From Eonycteris spelaea (Eukaryota > Chordata > Mammalia > Chiroptera > Pteropodidae): a stretch of DNA of 64,000 nt. Below, piece after piece: positions 59,886 through 64,000 of the stretch. The DNA is taken from positions 1,736,001 through 1,800,000 of the forward strand of contig PUFA01000116.1 in NCBI GenBank assembly GCA_003508835.1, given 5' to 3'. Positions within the stretch are counted from its first letter, which is position 1; each line of letters begins with the position of its first letter. The notes under the pieces are model-generated. The model searched no databases. It was not told the DNA's origin and saw nothing but the letters and a program-made list of their open reading frames with translations. Made by a program: the position numbers and the translations under genes.

Positions 59886-60898
59886 AGAGGCTAGGATCCC
59901 CAATACGATATTGAATAGTAAGGGAGATAATTAGCATCCTTGTTTCTGAATTTAACATGACTGTTTCTCATGTATTTTATTTGTGGGAGGTTTATAGTAG
60001 ATTCTACTTATCAGATTAAGGAAATTTATTTCTATTCTGAATTCATTATGAGTTTTATTAAGCATGATTAGATATTGAATTTTATCACCTTTATCCTTAT
60101 CTGTTGAGATGTCTATTAACACATTCTCCTGTAATATGTTAATGTAGTAGATTGCTAAATCAATTTTTTAGTACTTTCGTAAATCAGTTTTCTAATGTAG
60201 AACCATCCTTAAATTTCTAGAAAAAAATCCTCCTTGGTAATAGTTATTTTTTTAAAGCACTGTTAGATTCAATTTGCTAGTATTTAATTGAAGATTTTGT
60301 GCATTTATTTTTTAAGTGAAATCCATCTGTTTTCTTGCATTTTCCCTGAATTTGGAGATGATGTTATACTAGCCTTATGAATTGAAATAAATTCCAGAAA
60401 ATTTTGATTTTCTGGAAGAAAGAGGAATGATCTGTTCCTTGAAAGTTGTGTAGAAATCATCTACAAAATCATCTTAGTTTTTTCCATTTTTTGAATGGAA
60501 AATTTTGATTATTCAATTTCTTTTCAAAATGTACATTTCATCTAAGTTTTTATAATTGCTATAATCTTGGTTATGGTATTTAATGATTTTAAAGATCTCT
60601 ACATTATCTGTATTTATATCCCCTTTTTCTTCCTTATTCTTGTTTATTTGTGTATTCGTCTTTTTCTTAATTAGTTTGACAGAGCTTTGTCTAATTTATA
60701 AGTTATATCAAGAAACTTTTATTTGTTCTTTGTTGTTTTCTAGGTATCTGTTTTATTAATTGCTCTTTTTATTTTTTTTATTTTCTAGTATTTTCATTCT
60801 TTATTCTGTTATTTTTCTATAATCTTAAGTTGAATGATCAGCTCATTTTTTTTTCTTGGTCAAACATATCCATTTGAATAGTGCTTTAAAGAAGTCTT

Positions 60899-60951
<53 letters not shown>
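60899..60951. repeat. (GT)n(AT)n microsatellite
   Basis: About 20 GT units followed by five AT units, within the L1 block. Confidence 0.96.
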
Positions 60952-62364
60952 CTGCTTTTCTTTTATTTACTTCTAATCATATTGTAATTTTCAATATGAT
61001 TTTTTTAACCTATGAATTATTTGGTACTGTATCTTCTGTTTCCAAATATATGTGGAGTTTTATATTATTTAATTAGACTTCCTAATGTTTGTGTGATAGT
61101 GATTCCTGAGCGTTTTTTCAGGCTTTTTTTGCTGTTTTAGTACTTGATCAGTTTCTACAAATATTCTGTAAGTGCTTTAAAACAGGGTTTGCTGTATTTG
61201 TTGGTTGAAGTTCTTGCTTGTGCTCTCTCTCTTTAGAGATATTTTCTCTCTAGCATATGCGAGAGATATTTTTACATTTTCGTATGTAAAAATATACATG
61301 CATAATATACATCTTTATTAATTTTATTTAGTTATTTAAACATCTTTTAGCTTTACTAATCTTTTCACCTAATCTATATATTTGTTTCTGAGAGAGGCAT
61401 GTCAAAATCTCCAAGCAATTATGGATTTATCATTTATCATCCAATTGTTTAAGTTTTGCTTTAGATATTTAAAGGCTCAATATTATTGTTATACATTGAA
61501 AAATTGTTCCTTTTATTATAATGTAAAATCCCTCCATTCCTATTAATGATTTTTTTTTGCTTTAAACAAATTTTTTCTTATGTAAATATTTCTTCTGGTC
61601 AATATTTTCTTGATTTTCATTTTAATCACTTTATTTTCAAAATTTATTTTTATGTTTTGAGAATATCTTGTCATTACTGATGGATTTGAACTTATCCTAT
61701 TATTTTACTTTTTCCATTTCCTTTTTTTCTTTTCTTTTCTGCTCCTCTTGCACTTCCTTCTTTACTCTTTTTACTATTTTCTTTCGGATTGATTTATTTT
61801 CTTTATCGATTCCCACCCCTACTTTTCTCCCACTGGTTTCAAAGTGACATATTTTTTAGTGGTTACCCAGTCCATTTTAACATGTATACTTAACTTTTTC
61901 TAATAATAGTTTTTTACTTCTGAGGGGGGGAAAATCTGGATTTTTTCCTACTAAAATAAAGATCTGTCACATCTATTTAATTTCACCTTATTTTATTTAT
62001 GTGTATATTTTCACTTAAATACACAACATTTAAAAATAACGTTTTCCTCATTATAATAAAGTAATAGAAAAGGTATCAACCCACAGGACAAAAAGCAGAC
62101 GGATGAATGATAACTGGTTTCTCATAGGAGAAACAAAATCCAGCCCCAGGTGAAATATAGTCTGTAGAGAAGTCCTCCGTCAAGAAGAGAGCAATTCTGT
62201 GGGAAACGAAGGGGAGGTTGGTGACTAGAGGGCTTCTCTCTAAGTGATGCAGTTCTGCAGGTTCTCACCAGTTCACTGAGAATGAATAGCAATTATGATG
62301 TACTAGGCTACCTGGGCATTGCAACATAGTCAAATAATGCTATTTTGAGCATAGTGGACGGTGT

Positions 62365-62436
62365 GGGGGTATAGCTCAGGGGTAGAGCGTTTGACTGCAG
62401 ATCAACAGGTCCCCGGTTCAAATCCGGGTGCCCCCT
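62365..62436 (+). tRNA. tRNA-Cys (GCA), second copy
   Basis: A 72-base gene with anticodon GCA at 62397-62399. It is identical to the 53.4-kb copy except for G instead of A at base 25 and C instead of G at base 42. Base 42 makes the first anticodon-stem pair U-C, a mismatch where the other copy has U-G. A-box, B-box, acceptor stem and the T-arm are intact, and a TTTT terminator follows at 62442-62445. It should still be recognised by Pol III; how well it functions is less certain. Confidence 0.94.
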
Positions 62437-62441
62437 GCTGG
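62428..62441 (-). promoter_or_regulatory. CTCF-like core overlapping second tRNA-Cys 3-prime end
   Basis: The plus strand reads GTGCCCCCTGCTGG, the reverse complement of the core at 53357-53370 and identical over all 14 bases. The flank TGCTGG is shared by both tRNA genes. Confidence 0.45.
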
Positions 62442-62445
62442 TTTT
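62442..62445 (+). terminator. Pol III oligo-T terminator of second tRNA-Cys
   Basis: TTTT starts six bases after the tRNA 3-prime end. Confidence 0.82.
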
Positions 62446-62885
62446 CTTTCCACCCTGCACCTACCACACAAGTGGTCACTGTAGCCCTTATCAGCCACCA
62501 AATAAACAACTCCGCTTTTGTGTGTCAGGAGGTCCTTAAAGTTTGGCTAACTTCAAGAAGTGGAAGAGGAAAGAAGAGGTCATGTCATCCATTGACTCAG
62601 GAAGTGGTTTGTTGGAAAAATTCGCCTTCTAGAATTAGAGGTTTTGTCTTGACTCTGCGATGGATGTGTATGTTTGGTCAACACGAGATCATAGTCAGGA
62701 GGCCCAGTGAGACCTCCTAGGTTTGTGGAAGAGCGCGAAGAAGGTCGGCGACTTGCTGCGTGAGAGTGCCGGGTACCGCTGCTGGGTGAAAAGGCACCTT
62801 TTACATTCCAACAGGGCCTCATCCGTGGATCATTTGAACACGGGTCATGTAGTCTCTGACTCATAATCCAGGTAGCCCCTACCTG
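62446..62885. other. Non-genic DNA right of second tRNA-Cys
   Basis: No supported gene; the 94-codon minus frame has no recognisable motif. At 62750-62880 the sequence is moderately GC-rich, without assignable identity. Confidence 0.45.
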
Positions 62886-62890
62886 CTGTC

Positions 62891-62897
62891 ATAAATA

Positions 62898-62964
<67 letters not shown>

Positions 62965-62982
62965 TATATATACACACATAGA
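62891..62982. repeat. (TAAA)(TA)n(CA)n microsatellite
   Basis: Short AAAT units, about 25 TA units, then CA and TA runs. Confidence 0.95.
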
Positions 62983-63185
62983 CTATTTTTTAGAGCAGTT
63001 TTAGGTTTACCAGAAAATTCAACAGAAATTACAGCGTTCTCTTACCCCCACCTCCCCAGTTTCTCCTATTATTAACATCCCGAAATAGTGCGGCACGTTT
63101 GTTAAAATTTGTGAACGAATATTGATACATTATTATTAACCAAAGTCTATAGTTTACTCTAAGTTCCTCTCTTTGAGTTGTACAG
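62980..63185 (-). repeat. L1 3-prime UTR, part 1 (split by an insertion)
   Basis: Antisense L1 3-prime sequence: tttttagagcagttttaggt, cccccacctccccagtttct, cattattattaaccaaagtc. It resumes at 63909 after a 0.7-kb insertion. Confidence 0.75.
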
Positions 63186-63197
63186 TTTTATGGTTTG

Positions 63198-63896
63198 TTT
63201 TTTTTTTAAGGGACCCAACGAGGATCCATCCGCCTGATGCACATCAGAGTCAAACACAAAACGCTAAGATTTGCAGTGGAGAAATTAAAGCCACTTTATT
63301 TGCAGGGCTTCAAGTAAAGAAAACTGGAAGTTATTACTTAAAATCAGAACTCTCCGATGGCTTGTGATAGACGATTTTTAAAGGCAAAAAATCATGAGTA
63401 CGGGATTCAGGGTCATGGGTTGTGTTGATTGGTCTGTCCTTGTGCAAAACGCTTCAGGATTTTCTTTACTTACTGAGTTCCTGGCGACATCCTGTTGGTG
63501 TCTTTGTGATTGTGGCCTGTGGTCTTCCTGCTTGCAAACAAACCAAAGTTCTGCAAGACATCTTGGCATCTTGGGTCAGTGATGTTCTCTTAAGAGCAGA
63601 AAAACACACCTGTCAATACATCTCAGGACCTCAGTTATTGTTTGTTAGGGAAAACAGAGCTATACAGCTTATTACATCTTATGCTTAACAGGCACATTCT
63701 TCTATTATCTTAAGGAAAGTATACTTTCATATTCTTTTCTGGAACTCGCTTTATAGGCAGTTCCCCTAGGATATGACTAACATTCTCTCTTAATTTTAAA
63801 CTACAGGCTGCTTCATGACAACCAGCGCAGCTACAACTCTTAAAAGGGCTAATTTTATCATTTTAGCTAAAAGCGAAATTCTAGTATATCTAAGTC
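63198..63896 (-). mobile_element. Retroposed LTR-like sequence with A-tail and 12-bp target duplication
   Basis: The insertion is flanked by ttttatggtttg at 63186-63197 and 63897-63908. Next to the left copy is a run of T, an A-tail on the minus strand. The minus strand has TATA-like TTTAAAAA followed by AATAAAG (about 63289-63295), as in an LTR U3-R. Twelve-base duplications and an A-tail fit LINE-driven retroposition rather than integrase insertion. No coding region. Confidence 0.6.
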
Positions 63897-63908
63897 TTTT
63901 ATGGTTTG

Positions 63909-64000
63909 ATGTCGGTTTCCTTTTGACAAATATATCATGTACCCACCATTACAGTATCATGTAGAATAGTTTCACACCCTAAAAATGCCCCCTGCTATAC
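63909..64000 (-). repeat. L1 3-prime UTR, part 2
   Basis: Continues the L1 3-prime antisense sequence: ccttttgacaaatatatcat, cccaccattacagtatcatg, tagtttcacaccctaaaaat. It runs off the window. Confidence 0.75.

Larger units (their letters stand above)
59115..62060 (-). repeat. Long antisense L1 block
   Basis: About 2.9 kb of AT-rich antisense L1 with ORF2 landmarks (atgttatactagccttatga, gtacttgatcagtttctaca, gagaggcatgtcaaaatctc). It includes the CT-rich tract at 59713-59885 and a TG tract at 60901-60950. Decayed, with no coding potential. Confidence 0.75.

Noticed and set aside
59666..59958. Ser/Phe/Leu and Lys/Glu/Arg frames
   Set aside because: They translate the polypyrimidine tract in both directions.
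62361..62720. 119-codon frame starting MWGYSSGVERL
   Set aside because: This is the well-known spurious translation of a tRNA gene, extended by chance.

Overview
This is nuclear DNA from a placental mammal. Three vertebrate gene families can be recognised from their translated exons, and the non-genic DNA holds old L1, L2, MIR, MER5-type and LTR elements plus two tRNA-Cys genes. The gene order matches human 7q36.1 (KRBA1 - ZNF467 - SSPO, next to a tRNA-Cys cluster), shown here in the inverted orientation. I see no Alu, B1/B2, dog-type or ruminant-type SINEs, which argues against primate, rodent, dog and ruminant. I cannot name the species.

Layout. 1-9.72 kb: the first 20 coding exons of SSPO (SCO-spondin) on the minus strand, running off the left edge. 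11.9-14.2 kb: a strong CpG island with a G-rich plus strand. 14.75-20.13 kb: ZNF467 on the plus strand, four coding exons, 586 codons, fully open, with 12 C2H2 fingers. 20.5-31.1 kb: intergenic, with old L1 pieces. 31.67-47.45 kb: KRBA1 on the minus strand, 17 coding exons, from a KRAB-A exon to a coiled-coil C-terminus, with a CpG-rich promoter at 47.3-47.7 kb. 48.7-64 kb: AT-rich and gene-poor, with an LTR, three antisense L1 blocks, a TIR transposon nested between L1 blocks, a retroposed LTR-like insertion, and two tRNA-Cys(GCA) genes in opposite orientation 9 kb apart.

The genes do not form an operon or pathway. SSPO encodes a secreted cerebrospinal-fluid glycoprotein, ZNF467 a nuclear zinc-finger regulator and KRBA1 a KRAB-domain protein. 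SSPO and ZNF467 are divergent; ZNF467 and KRBA1 are convergent.

The most notable observation is a set of at least 20 single-base losses, most of them in short homopolymers. They break the frame of SSPO and KRBA1 exons while the splice sites and encoded residues stay conserved, and ZNF467 between them is untouched. Patchy consensus error is the simplest explanation; lineage-specific gene decay is the alternative. A second notable observation is that both tRNA-Cys genes share a 3-prime flank that turns the acceptor stem into a CTCF-like core, and the two cores are convergent.
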